IMG/VR virus record: IMGVR_UViG_3300048836_000117
Span: 1 to 39,210 of that record
DNA: 39,210 nt
Reading direction: 5' to 3' (one strand)
DNA from: a virus
Under the pieces are notes generated by a model. It worked only from the letters and a program-made list of their open reading frames with translations, was not told where the DNA came from and made no database searches. The stretch's first letter is position 1, and every line of letters starts with the position of its first letter. Position numbers and translations under genes: made by a program. Shown in pieces: positions 8,003-14,601 of the stretch.

Positions 8003-8873
8003 GACCGTCAAAGATGGAACGGTTATCAGTGTTTACATGCCGGGTGCAAACCTGGCAGATTTTGAACAGCCTATACTGGCGACGTCTGATATACATGCAG
8101 ATAGCATCTATTGCGATACACAAATGTTTGTGCGCGATATGAAACGGGCTGATACCAAAGGTGCCTGGGTAACAATTGCCGGTGATCTTTTTGATGCAAT
8201 GCAAGCACGCAAAGACCCGCGTGGGCGACCAGAAGAAATGCGCTCGGAATTTGTCGGCAAGTCAAACTATTTTGATGTAATCGTGGACTATGTTTATGAG
8301 CTGCTAAAGCCTTACCAACACATGATTTTACTGATCGGCAAGGGCAACCACGAGTACAGCGTGATGAGGCATAACGAAACCGATCTTGTGCAGCGCCTTA
8401 TTGGGATACTCAACAGCGGTCAAAATCACAAGATTGTGGCAGGCGGGTATGTCGGCTGGGTGCGCTTTATGTACCAGTCAAACAAACGCACGCCGCAAGG
8501 ATCGGTAAACTACGTTTATAACCATGGCTTTGGGGGTGATGCTCCGGTAACCAAAGGCACGATACAGACCAACAGACAGGCTGCAAGCCTTGAGGGTGTT
8601 GACGTGGTACACAACGGGCACAACCACAACGAATACTATTTACCGATCCCAAAAGAGCGGCTGAACAACAAGGGCAAAGTGGAGGTGGTCCCACAGATAT
8701 TTATTCGGACACCAGGCTACAAAAACACGTTTGAAAACGATCTGGATGGATCTTCATGGGAGCGACAGGGCGGCAACCCTAAACCGTTGGGGTCGATCTA
8801 TTTTACCATCGGCAACCTTGAAAGCAGGAACGACAGGCACCCTGGTATTTTGTCGGTAGAGAAACTGTTCTAA
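7983..8873 (+). CDS. Calcineurin-like metallophosphoesterase
   Basis: A 296-residue protein with the full metallophosphoesterase motif set: Asp36-Ile-His38, GDLFD at 67-71, GNHE at 121-124, His181 in NHGFGG, and GHNH at 212-215. These residues bind two metal ions and hydrolyse phosphoesters in nucleotides, nucleic acids or proteins. Phage members are found among DNA metabolism genes and some act as nucleases or phosphatases; the substrate here is unknown. It is isolated, with two possible small RNAs upstream and a convergent terminator downstream, so it is probably its own transcription unit. AGAGGG five bases upstream supports the start. Confidence 0.85.
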   Translation: MKLQETKTVKDGTVISVYMPGANLADFEQPILATSDIHADSIYCDTQMFVRDMKRADTKGAWVTIAGDLFDAMQARKDPRGRPEEMRSEFVGKSNYFDVIVDYVYELLKPYQHMILLIGKGNHEYSVMRHNETDLVQRLIGILNSGQNHKIVAGGYVGWVRFMYQSNKRTPQGSVNYVYNHGFGGDAPVTKGTIQTNRQAASLEGVDVVHNGHNHNEYYLPIPKERLNNKGKVEVVPQIFIRTPGYKNTFENDLDGSSWERQGGNPKPLGSIYFTIGNLESRNDRHPGILSVEKLF

Positions 8874-8953
8874 ACTGTTCGCCTAACTCGTGTTAGTTTT
8901 GCAATTCTGGCATTTACTACGCAAACAGGACACAGACTACACAGCGACAACAA

Positions 8954-8994
8954 AAAACCCGCACAGTTGCGCAAATTGGCTTCTGGCGGGTTTT
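8954..8994. terminator. Bidirectional terminator between convergent genes
   Basis: AAAACCCGC (8954-8962) pairs with GCGGGTTTT (8986-8994) around a 23-base loop containing TTGCGCAA. A-tract and T-tract flank the stem, so it can end both the plus-strand gene at 8873 and the minus-strand block at 9011. Confidence 0.75.
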
Positions 8995-9010
8995 CGCTTG
9001 ATTGGTGGTA

Positions 9011-9187
9011 TTAGTTTGCCAGGATAACGATTTCCTCTGCAAATTCCATGTCATCGCCATCGGTTCCAAACATTTGGACCAGGATTGCATTTACTTCTTC
9101 GGAAGTCTTGCCGCTGAAAGCATCCTTGAACATTTCTTCGTTTACTGCGCCTGTTGCTTCGATTGCTGTTTGTAAGTTGTATTTCAT
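9011..9187 (-). CDS. Small acidic hypothetical protein, 58 residues
   Basis: The start at 9187 is chosen because GGAGG sits 6 bases upstream; a longer in-frame start at 9262 lies within the promoter. The product is acidic and helical (EEVNAILVQMFGTDGDDMEFAEEIV) with no recognised family. It is the last gene of the minus-strand block but has its own promoter at 9239-9267. Small acidic early proteins of phages are sometimes inhibitors or DNA mimics, but nothing here proves that. Confidence 0.6.
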   Translation of the reverse strand: MKYNLQTAIEATGAVNEEMFKDAFSGKTSEEVNAILVQMFGTDGDDMEFAEEIVILAN

Positions 9188-9238
9188 TTCATCCTCCAGA
9201 TTTTTTGTCACACTTGCGTGTGTTTGTTTGATGTATAT

Positions 9239-9267
9239 ATAATACCACTTTGTGTGCAACAATGCAA
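9239..9267 (-). promoter_or_regulatory. Sigma-70-type promoter with ACAAAGT spacer motif
   Basis: On the minus strand, TTGCAT, a 17-base spacer and TATTAT, with an extended TGG before the -10. The spacer ends in ACAAAGTGG, a motif shared with the promoters at 12095, 13654 and 13729. Confidence 0.65.
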
Positions 9268-9279
9268 TAGACAGATGTT

Positions 9280-9531
9280 CTATTTTTCGGGATTTCCTTC
9301 TGTAAGCTGGTGGATTTTTGCCAGTGCTGCGTCAAGCTGTTCGCGGAGATATTGTTCAGCTGGTCTGGTGGTCAATGCCTTTTCTAACTCGGCGCGTTTT
9401 TCATAAACGATTCCGTTTTCTCCATCCGCAAACATCACACAGTCAAAGTCGTGCTTCATCATGTATCCGGGCCAATCATTCTCTTTGACAATCTTTATCA
9501 GGCGACCGCAAAACGGGCAGTAGATTTTCAT
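9280..9531 (-). CDS. Small zinc-ribbon-type protein
   Basis: An 83-residue product starting with one Cys pair (YCPFCGRLIKIV); His and Cys further on (KHDFDC) could complete a metal site. The second half is a charged helix with a RPAEQYLREQLDAALAKI stretch. The start overlaps the upstream stop by ATGA and is preceded by GGTGAGG, so it is translationally coupled to the gene ending at 9528. A nucleic-acid or protein adaptor role is possible; no family recognised. Confidence 0.6.
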   Translation of the reverse strand: MKIYCPFCGRLIKIVKENDWPGYMMKHDFDCVMFADGENGIVYEKRAELEKALTTRPAEQYLREQLDAALAKIHQLTEGNPEK

Positions 9532-9956
9532 GCCTCACCGCCTGGGGCGGATACGACGCGGAAGTTTTTCTTACGTCCCCACATAAAGTTAGGCTCTCCG
9601 TTATCGCCAATAAACCACGGTTCGCCACCATCATCAATTCCGGTTACCTTATAACGCTTTCCAATGGCAATGTATTTGTAATCTGATGCGCTCTCTAGCT
9701 TCGTTATCTCAATCCAACACCCCACGACCAAAGGCAGCTCTGCTTCCGCTTGCGGTTTGGTTTTCAACGCCGTGATTTCCTGTTTCAATGCGGCGTTTTC
9801 GTTTTCAAGCCGTGCCAATTCGCCGTCAAGGTATGCAACCTGCGCTTGTAGGTCTGCGTTTTGTGATTCAATGAGCGATATTTCGTATTTCATTTTGCTT
9901 GCCCAGAATGATAAGTTTTTATAAAAATCATCAACAACATCATTCGCCGCCATCAT
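9528..9956 (-). CDS. Coiled-coil protein with a C-terminal small beta module
   Basis: A 142-residue protein. Residues about 25-65 form a heptad-rich coiled coil (LQAQVAYLDGELARLENENAALK). The C-terminal half contains VGCWIEITKLES, then IGKRYKVTGIDD and KNFRVVS. The same IEIT...IGKxYKV...FRVVS pattern occurs in the product of 11201-11743, so the two share a module, possibly SH3-like. Function unknown. The start overlaps the micro membrane gene at 9953 by ATGA. Confidence 0.6.
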   Translation of the reverse strand: MMAANDVVDDFYKNLSFWASKMKYEISLIESQNADLQAQVAYLDGELARLENENAALKQEITALKTKPQAEAELPLVVGCWIEITKLESASDYKYIAIGKRYKVTGIDDGGEPWFIGDNGEPNFMWGRKKNFRVVSAPGGEA

Positions 9957-10096
9957 TCACCATCCTTCTTTTCCTGCTCCAAAAATTCGAGGAACGCACG
10001 CTCTGCCAGTTGATCAGCTGAGCCGGACACCGAACACATTGCAAAAATGACAACCAGCGTTATCAGCAAAAATACACCGCCACAAATCCACCACAT
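9953..10096 (-). CDS. 47-residue membrane micro-protein
   Basis: The ATG at 10096 follows a GGAGGG site. The product has one hydrophobic segment (WWICGGVFLLITLVVIFAM) and a charged cytoplasmic-type tail (ADQLAERAFLEFLEQEKK). The stop overlaps the downstream start by ATGA, which strongly suggests a real, co-translated gene. No function can be assigned. Confidence 0.6.
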   Translation of the reverse strand: MWWICGGVFLLITLVVIFAMCSVSGSADQLAERAFLEFLEQEKKDGE

Positions 10097-10097
10097 C

Positions 10098-10451
10098 CTA
10101 CCCTCCAGCTTGCGAATCAAATCGTCTTTCAATCATACCCAAAAGACGCTTTGAAAAATCCTGCATATCTTTCAGGTGGGTTTCGGTTGCCTTCAATGAT
10201 CCAGCGCTTCCGGTTCCTTCCGATGGGCGCAACCCGCATTGCCAAAGAGCATCCATTAACTGTTGAGCTGTTTCTCTTGGTAGTTGTATTGCTTCTTGCG
10301 GTTCTACGACTTCTGCATTTTTATGTGTTGTAAATTGCAAACCAGACAATAACGATATGTCACCGTTCTGAAAACGCTCATAAATATGGATTGCAATTGC
10401 ATCAGCATAAAACCTATTTTCGGCGTGAACCTTGAAGTTTTTCATAAACAT
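10098..10451 (-). CDS. Hypothetical early protein, 117 residues
   Basis: The start is either 10451 or the second Met at 10445; an AGAGGTG site is 4 or 10 bases upstream respectively. The protein is soluble, with a C-terminal helix (LKDMQDFSKRLLGMIERRF). I recognise no family. It is the first coding region downstream of the 345-base intergenic stretch at 10452-10796, which holds a hairpin and a tRNA-like structure and no credible gene. Confidence 0.55.
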   Translation of the reverse strand: MFMKNFKVHAENRFYADAIAIHIYERFQNGDISLLSGLQFTTHKNAEVVEPQEAIQLPRETAQQLMDALWQCGLRPSEGTGSAGSLKATETHLKDMQDFSKRLLGMIERRFDSQAGG

Positions 10452-10486
10452 AAAACACCTCTTCTAATTCTCCAGCTTGCGAATCT

Positions 10487-10512
10487 CCGGCGTGGTTAGC
10501 CGCCGGTTTTTT
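10487..10512 (+). terminator. Plus-strand terminator-like hairpin in a minus-strand block
   Basis: CCGGCG (10487-10492) pairs with CGCCGG (10501-10506) and six T residues follow on the plus strand. It faces the opposite way to the surrounding genes and may stop antisense transcription. Confidence 0.55.
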
Positions 10513-10684
10513 GTAACATCACATCAACGTCAATCATTTTTCGGTACTCCGCCAACCCGGCTGACACCTGTTCAAACTTCGGCTACGCCTTGACAGCAGT
10601 AAACTGCCAAATTCAAAATATTATATTCATAAAAGGAGTTTTCTTTCTGCTTTTTATGATTTTTCCCTGACAGGCTACAGGTAA

Positions 10685-10784
10685 TTAGGCGGTCAGGATT
10701 ACGAACCTGATACAACTGGATAACAGTTCCGGATTATCCGGTTTGCCAGCTCACTGTGAGTGTCCCCACCACTCCGCCGCCTAA
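10685..10784 (-). ncRNA. tRNA-like structured RNA, probably degenerate
   Basis: On the minus strand an 8-bp closing stem (TTAGGCGG/CCGCCTAA) encloses a D-arm-like hairpin (GAGTG/CACTC with G-rich loop), a CCGGA/TCCGG hairpin, an AACTG/CAGTT hairpin and a T-arm-like hairpin TCAGG-TTCGTAAT-CCTGA next to the 3' closing strand. The T loop has 8 bases instead of 7 and no canonical 7-base anticodon loop forms, though GGAACTGTTATCC resembles the Asn (GTT) arm with one base moved. It may be a decayed tRNA or another folded RNA. Confidence 0.35.
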
Positions 10785-10796
10785 ATTGTAAAGGTA

Positions 10797-11036
10797 CTAA
10801 CAAAACACTATGATCGCTGCCAACACACCCAAGCCGATGATTATCATTGTTTTGATAAGCTTCCGTTTCATACCGGTTCCCAAATCTTTGCTGTGATTCG
10901 GGATGACAATCATTCCTTTTTCGGTGTGAGCTATTACATGGCTTCCGCACTGTCGAATTGACTTCGTGTTTTCGTTGTGTTCGACATACTTCACAAATTC
11001 TTTACCAGATGTGAGGTTTTCAAGACTTTTCGCCAT
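10797..11036 (-). CDS. HicA-like protein with a C-terminal membrane helix
   Basis: The start at 11036 has GGGTGG just upstream; an in-frame start at 11129 lies in another gene. Residues 1-60 follow the HicA pattern: GKEFVKYVEHN, RQCGSH with the expected catalytic His, then VIPNHSKDLGTGMKRKLIK. HicA toxins are small double-stranded-RNA-binding-fold mRNA interferases. Unusually, the protein ends in a hydrophobic segment (TMIIIGLGVLAAIIVFC) that would anchor it in the membrane. No HicB antitoxin is adjacent; the upstream 58-residue protein does not look like HicB. It may be a domesticated RNA-binding protein. Confidence 0.55.
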   Translation of the reverse strand: MAKSLENLTSGKEFVKYVEHNENTKSIRQCGSHVIAHTEKGMIVIPNHSKDLGTGMKRKLIKTMIIIGLGVLAAIIVFC

Positions 11037-11196
11037 CTTCCACCCCGTCGGTATCAACTTCTGATTTTTCGCGATAAACGTGACCAGCTGTTTCAGCGCC
11101 AAAGGCCTCAACAACCCGAACAAACACATCGTTCAACGCCTCTGCTTGTTCTGGAGTCAATTCAGACACAACATAGCTGAAATAGTAATTTTCCAT
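11020..11196 (-). CDS. Small acidic protein upstream of the HicA-like gene
   Basis: A 58-residue ORF (MENYYFSYVVSELTPEQAEALN...) that overlaps the HicA-like start by 17 bases and begins 4 bases after the stop of the gene at 11201. It has an acidic C-terminus (VDTDGVEDGEKS). The tight packing supports expression. No family recognised; a partner role for the HicA-like protein is only a guess from position. Confidence 0.55.
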   Translation of the reverse strand: MENYYFSYVVSELTPEQAEALNDVFVRVVEAFGAETAGHVYREKSEVDTDGVEDGEKS

Positions 11197-11200
11197 CACA

Positions 11201-11743
11201 TCACACTTTCTTGACCGTGGCGGTCATGGTTGTTTTGGCAACCTTTTTGTAAAGATTGTGCGGAGTCTGATCGCCGTTTGACCAGTCAATCATTTCTTTG
11301 ATAGCGTCGCCTTCGGTTTGGTTGTTGATAAACAGCACGGCGTCGTCGTCATTGTCAACGACAACCCAATCGTGTTTCTCTTCCACCGGTTCGGCTTCGG
11401 ATTTGCGGGACACTACGCGGAAGTTGTCGTGATCTAAAACTTTATAGCATTTACCGATTGTGACTCGTCCTTTATCAGACTGCATGTCATATCCCGTGAT
11501 CTCGATCACATCCCCGACCTGCACACCATCAAACTGTGGCGCTGGTTCTTTCGCCTCGCCGGTGATTTGCAGGATGTACTCGGCCATGCGGCGGGCTTCC
11601 TGTTTTGTCATTGCGATTCCTGCGCTCAGTTTATTTTCGGAATAGGTGTAAACAGACACCATGTCATGACCGACAAATGTATCAATAATGCCGATATTGA
11701 CATAGTACAATTTTCCATCTCCCGCGCTTCTAAACGTTTCCAT
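11201..11743 (-). CDS. Hypothetical protein with IEIT/FRVVS module
   Basis: A 180-residue protein. The N-terminal part (KLYYVNIGIIDTFVGHDMVSVYTY, then a helix with EARRMAEYILQITGE) leads to VGDVIEITGYDMQSDKGRVTIGKCYKV and FRVVSRKSEAE, matching the C-terminal module of the 9528-9956 product. A WVVVDNDDDAVLF segment and a basic C-terminus follow. It overlaps the upstream gene by 14 bases. Function unknown; the shared module suggests duplication within this block. Confidence 0.6.
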   Translation of the reverse strand: METFRSAGDGKLYYVNIGIIDTFVGHDMVSVYTYSENKLSAGIAMTKQEARRMAEYILQITGEAKEPAPQFDGVQVGDVIEITGYDMQSDKGRVTIGKCYKVLDHDNFRVVSRKSEAEPVEEKHDWVVVDNDDDAVLFINNQTEGDAIKEMIDWSNGDQTPHNLYKKVAKTTMTATVKKV

Positions 11744-12071
11744 CTTCTACCCCGATCTTCGCCAGTTCCAATAATCTCATTTGCATTTTCAGGCAGTCAA
11801 CTTCAATTTGCTTGACTTCCATTTCAAGGCGGGCAGCCTTTTCCATTTCTTCGTAGTTTTCTAATTTCGCGCGGTCGCCTGGAAACATCAGCAACAGTGA
11901 GGCTTTACGTTCCTCTGCGTTCTTGCCAACAACGGAACCGTCAAGAATTGCGCGCGCTTCCAGCAGGTCAACAATGCGCTTTTGTTCAGCGGCTCTTTTT
12001 GATGCAGATGCAAAGTCATACTTTGCCAAAACAAGATTGTCATAATCTGATCGTATTTCATTTTCGTTCAT
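11730..12071 (-). CDS. Helical early protein, first gene after an early promoter
   Basis: The start at 12071 is preceded by GGAGG at 8 bases; the apparent start at 12086 is the ATG inside the ATGGAGG ribosome site. The 113-residue product is almost wholly helical and charged (SASKRAAEQKRIVDLLEARAIL, LEMEVKQIEVDCLKMQMRLLELAK). In composition and size it resembles the 13330-13629 product. No family was recognised. Confidence 0.6.
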   Translation of the reverse strand: MNENEIRSDYDNLVLAKYDFASASKRAAEQKRIVDLLEARAILDGSVVGKNAEERKASLLLMFPGDRAKLENYEEMEKAARLEMEVKQIEVDCLKMQMRLLELAKIGVEDGNV

Positions 12072-12094
12072 TTTTCGTACCTCCATCTACTACT

Positions 12095-12123
12095 ATCATA
12101 CCACAAAGTATTATGAGTTGCAA
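12095..12123 (-). promoter_or_regulatory. Strong sigma-70-type promoter
   Basis: On the minus strand TTGCAA, 17 bases, TATGAT, with extended TGG. The spacer carries ACTTTGT just before TGG. The predicted start is at or next to the ATGGAGG ribosome site, so the leader is very short. Confidence 0.75.
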
Positions 12124-12158
12124 TAGGCAGTTTTCGACATGCCCAGGTCGTTGGTGTG

Positions 12159-13202
12159 CTATTTCTTCCGCTTTTCTTCCAGCGCTAACTTCGCGTTATC
12201 GCGTTCGCTCAAAAGCCGCTCGTTTTTCGGATCAGCTTTCAGCTGCTTGTTCAGTTCATTGATACGTGCTGCCAATTCTGACAGTGACAATTCAGCAGCA
12301 TGATTTTCTTCGGATTGCTCCACAACTTTACCGCCTAAATTTTCGGCTTCTGTGACAAGGCTTGTAAATTCGCCTTCGCTGATTTCGCCGGTTTCTTCGT
12401 CGATAACGTGAGGCTGTTCCGGTTCTTCCTCTTTCGATTTCGGAGTGTCAAAGCCTAATTCTGACAACGCCTGGTTAGTTGACATGTTCAGCCGTTCGCG
12501 TACCGGTTCCGGTTCTGATATGCTCAACGTGGCGGTTTCCGGGTCATCCATCATTGGCATATTTAATTCAAAGTGCTTTTTCAGCGCTCCCTTCTCGGCG
12601 CGTTTTTTTGCACGTTCGTGGCGATCCATTTTCTCGGGCTTGGTGTTGTCGTAGGTAAATTTCTCCCCGGCAAACACTACGCCTACATAGCGGGTTTCAG
12701 GACAAGGACCAACCAACAAAACCGCTTGATTGTGAGCTTCCGGATAATCCATGCTAAATGATTCCTGCATTTGTCTGATTATCGGCATGAGCCTGTCAAT
12801 CCATGCGGCTCGGTCCATGTCAGATACCAAAACGGCTTCATAGGCAATATCGCCGCGCGCTGGGTCGTAGTCTGCTTCCAGCTTCACATCAGAGCCAGAT
12901 ACAAATTTGATCTGATAACCCTTTCCAACCATGCGATAATTGGCAAACTTGGCTTGACGTTCTGCTGCTTCGCGTGCCTTGCGGCGAAATCCCTGAATAC
13001 CTGGGATAGGGCCGGTTCCGGGCAGGTAGTAGCATTCCTGCGAAAACACGTCTAATCCGGTCTGATTTGAAAACACCGCTAATGCTCTGGCTTCATCGTC
13101 AGACAATTTTTTGCCGTTTACAATCATTGCCTTATAAAGTTGCACAGTTGCCTTGATCTGTTCGTTACGATCATCAAGCGCTAATCCAGTTTCATTACTC
13201 AT
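12159..13202 (-). CDS. recT: RecT-type single-strand annealing protein
   Basis: A 347-residue protein. Residues about 40-80 (DDEARALAVFSNQTGLDVFSQECYYLPG, then GIQGFRRKARE) match the RecT/Bet-type signature in which a 'Tgl-d-f-q' turn is followed by an Ile-Gln-Gly segment. A basic KKRAEKGALKKHF stretch at about 205 and an acidic, low-complexity C-terminus with a final coiled coil follow. RecT proteins anneal homologous single strands for recombination or replication. The usual exonuclease partner is not visible. The start has GGAGG upstream and overlaps the micro-gene at 13199 by ATGA. Confidence 0.7.
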   Translation of the reverse strand: MSNETGLALDDRNEQIKATVQLYKAMIVNGKKLSDDEARALAVFSNQTGLDVFSQECYYLPGTGPIPGIQGFRRKAREAAERQAKFANYRMVGKGYQIKFVSGSDVKLEADYDPARGDIAYEAVLVSDMDRAAWIDRLMPIIRQMQESFSMDYPEAHNQAVLLVGPCPETRYVGVVFAGEKFTYDNTKPEKMDRHERAKKRAEKGALKKHFELNMPMMDDPETATLSISEPEPVRERLNMSTNQALSELGFDTPKSKEEEPEQPHVIDEETGEISEGEFTSLVTEAENLGGKVVEQSEENHAAELSLSELAARINELNKQLKADPKNERLLSERDNAKLALEEKRKK

Positions 13203-13339
13203 TTCAACCTCCGAGTGTTTCTAGTGTATATCCATTCCGCAAGTCTGCAGAACAGATTGAATCCCAACCACGGCACGAAAATGAACGCGCCGCCAATCAA
13301 TGATAATTCAATAATCTCCAGGGTGGTGGTTATAGACAT
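13199..13339 (-). CDS. 46-residue membrane micro-protein upstream of recT
   Basis: The ATG at 13339 overlaps the stop of the preceding gene by 10 bases, and the TGA overlaps the recT start by ATGA. It contains one hydrophobic segment (LSLIGGAFIFVPWLGFNLF) and a basic tail (YTRNTRRLK). The recT GGAGG site lies inside it. Double overlap argues that it is translated, perhaps mainly to couple recT. Function unknown. Confidence 0.55.
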   Translation of the reverse strand: MSITTTLEIIELSLIGGAFIFVPWLGFNLFCRLAEWIYTRNTRRLK

Positions 13340-13629
13340 CGTAGACCAGCCATAAGCGAAGCGATTGTATCGGCTTCGTCATCTGCAAGCGCTGCCTGGT
13401 CCCGCTCAAATGCAACCTGAGCCACGACTAACTCAAGCGTATCTTCTGCCAGTGTAACCTCACTGACATAATGTGCCAATAGTCTCATGTGAGATTCGCG
13501 CGATTCGATTTCTTCCTGCGTGCGTGGGTTACGCATGTCGGCCAGTTCGCTTGTGGTCTGGTCACGCGCTGCCCTGAATTTGTAAATAGCCACTGCAAGA
13601 TCAACGATTCTTTGTTCAATAGTTTTCAT
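13330..13629 (-). CDS. Helical early protein, first gene of the leftward operon
   Basis: The start at 13629 lies behind GGAGG; the Met codon at 13644 is part of the ribosome site. The 99-residue product is helical and charged (EQRIVDLAVAIYKFRAARDQTTSELADM). In size and composition it resembles the 11730-12071 product. It is the first gene read leftward from the divergent promoter and so among the earliest expressed. No family recognised. Confidence 0.6.
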   Translation of the reverse strand: MKTIEQRIVDLAVAIYKFRAARDQTTSELADMRNPRTQEEIESRESHMRLLAHYVSEVTLAEDTLELVVAQVAFERDQAALADDEADTIASLMAGLRCL

Positions 13630-13653
13630 TTTATCTGCCTCCATCTACCTATT

Positions 13654-13681
13654 AGTATAACACTTTGTAGCCAATTGTCAA
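13654..13681 (-). promoter_or_regulatory. Leftward early promoter of the divergent control region
   Basis: On the minus strand a consensus TTGACA, 16 bases, TATACT. The spacer contains CTACAAAGTG directly before the -10. Confidence 0.85.
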
Positions 13682-13706
13682 GCACTAATATTTTACAAGT
13701 TGCTTG

Positions 13707-13734
13707 TTGACACCCTGCTACTTTGTGGTATACT
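13707..13734 (+). promoter_or_regulatory. Rightward early promoter of the divergent control region
   Basis: TTGACA, 16 bases, TATACT with extended TGG. The spacer contains CTACTTTGTGG, the reverse-complement core of the leftward site. The predicted start (about 13741) is next to a 5-codon ORF, ATGGAGGTACGATTATGA, that contains the ribosome site. The two -35 boxes are 25 bp apart. Confidence 0.85.
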
Positions 13735-13755
13735 GGTGTAAATGGAGGTACGATT

Positions 13756-14061
13756 ATGAATGACAAAATTGACCAAACTAGAAAAGAGCAAATGACCAAA
13801 CTGTACCAGCAGCACATCGTCGCTGCTGGAATATCTAACAACATTGTTATGGATGCTATCAATGAGATAGCACCGGCGGGAGCGCGGGTATCGCTGTCAT
13901 CTGTGCGCAAATGGCGGACGGGCGAGAGGCAGCCGGATGCCTGGATGTTGGATAAGGTCGTAAGTCGTTTTGACGGCTATTACGAATCGCCACAGCAGGA
14001 ACTTTTTGAATGGGCTTGTGGTTTATTGCACACATATCAGGATTGGGCTGGTGAGAAATGA
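13756..14061 (+). CDS. Candidate DNA-binding regulator at the divergent promoter
   Basis: A 101-residue protein, first gene rightward of the divergent promoters. Residues about 45-75 (ARVSLSSVRKWRTGERQPDAWMLDKVV) look like a helix-turn-helix: a serine-rich turn then a basic recognition helix, with a C-terminal WACGLLHTYQDW segment. A gene of this size at a divergent early region is typically a Cro-like or other early regulator. The actual fold is not certain. GGAGG lies 7 bases upstream. Confidence 0.55.
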   Translation: MNDKIDQTRKEQMTKLYQQHIVAAGISNNIVMDAINEIAPAGARVSLSSVRKWRTGERQPDAWMLDKVVSRFDGYYESPQQELFEWACGLLHTYQDWAGEK

Positions 14062-14453
14062 GCGAACCAAAATCATGCCCGTTTTGTGGAAGTGATTCTC
14101 GTATACGCATTTCTCGTTTTGATGGTGATTATGCTGGATGTCAAGCAAGTCATTGCATTGGACGCAGTTTGTGTATACGCGTGGATGCATGGAACCAGCG
14201 CCCAATCGAGGACAAACTACAAGCCGAAATCGACCGGCTGACCGCTGAGGTTGCGGAGCTGAAAACTGGGTCAAAAAAACTTGAAGAGTTTATAAAATCA
14301 ATCTCTGGATGTGTTTCTGAAAATCACGGCGACAATGGATTGTATATGTTCCCGGTCGATGAGGATTTGGACTCACAAGAGGTAGTCACCATCAAAGAAA
14401 TATTTGAGATACTGGAAAATTACGACGATTATTTGAGCAAAGTCGTAAAATAA
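14058..14453 (+). CDS. Lar-like restriction alleviation family protein
   Basis: A 131-residue protein with CPFCGSDSRIRIS at the start, a second Cys pair (GCQASHCIGRSLC) and AWNQRP, the arrangement of Lar-type zinc ribbons (CPFCG ... C ... AW-N-R). A coiled coil (LQAEIDRLTAEVAELK) and an acidic C-terminus follow. Lar proteins of lambdoid phages modify host restriction-modification activity; most phage homologues are assigned only by the zinc ribbon. It overlaps the regulator gene by ATGA. Confidence 0.55.
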   Translation: MSEPKSCPFCGSDSRIRISRFDGDYAGCQASHCIGRSLCIRVDAWNQRPIEDKLQAEIDRLTAEVAELKTGSKKLEEFIKSISGCVSENHGDNGLYMFPVDEDLDSQEVVTIKEIFEILENYDDYLSKVVK

Positions 14454-14473
14454 CCCCCACCACTTGACAAGTA

Positions 14474-14482
14474 TGGTATAAT
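14474..14482 (+). promoter_or_regulatory. Extended -10 promoter upstream of the replication genes
   Basis: TGGTATAAT, with transcription predicted near 14489, at the 5' arm of the 14487-14556 hairpin. A TTGACA at 14464 is too close (7 bases) to serve as its -35. Confidence 0.6.
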
Positions 14483-14488
14483 GATCTT

Positions 14489-14583
14489 GTCGAGGAAGTA
14501 AGATTACAACCAAATATTCGTAGATTTGCCCCTACCCAATCTTGCAACCTCGACAATTGTATAAACCGGTAGGGGCTTTCTTT
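14489..14583 (+). ncRNA. Interleaved hairpins: attenuator-like leader or small RNA
   Basis: Hairpin 1: TTGTCGAGG (14487-14495) with CCTCGACAA (14548-14556), plus an inner AAGATT/AATCTT stem. Hairpin 2: GCCCCTACC (14528-14536) with GGTAGGGGC (14568-14576), followed by TTTCTTT. The 5' arm of hairpin 2 lies in the loop of hairpin 1, so the two must form a pseudoknot or exclude each other. That is the logic of a terminator/antiterminator switch ahead of the replication genes. The inner and outer stems are perfect. A self-contained small RNA is the alternative. Confidence 0.5.
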
Positions 14584-14601
14584 ATCATGGAGAGGTGTAA
14601 G

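Noticed and set aside
11020-11196. 58-residue protein as HicB antitoxin
   Set aside because: It lacks the HicB RNase H-like start and any DNA-binding motif.
12071-12086. Start of the helical early gene at 12086
   Set aside because: This ATG is inside the ATGGAGG ribosome site; the same false start appears at 13644 and at 13742.
14464-14482. TTGACA at 14464 as a -35 for TATAAT at 14477
   Set aside because: Only 7 bases separate them; a sigma-70 promoter needs about 16-18. The extended TGG before the -10 is the better explanation.
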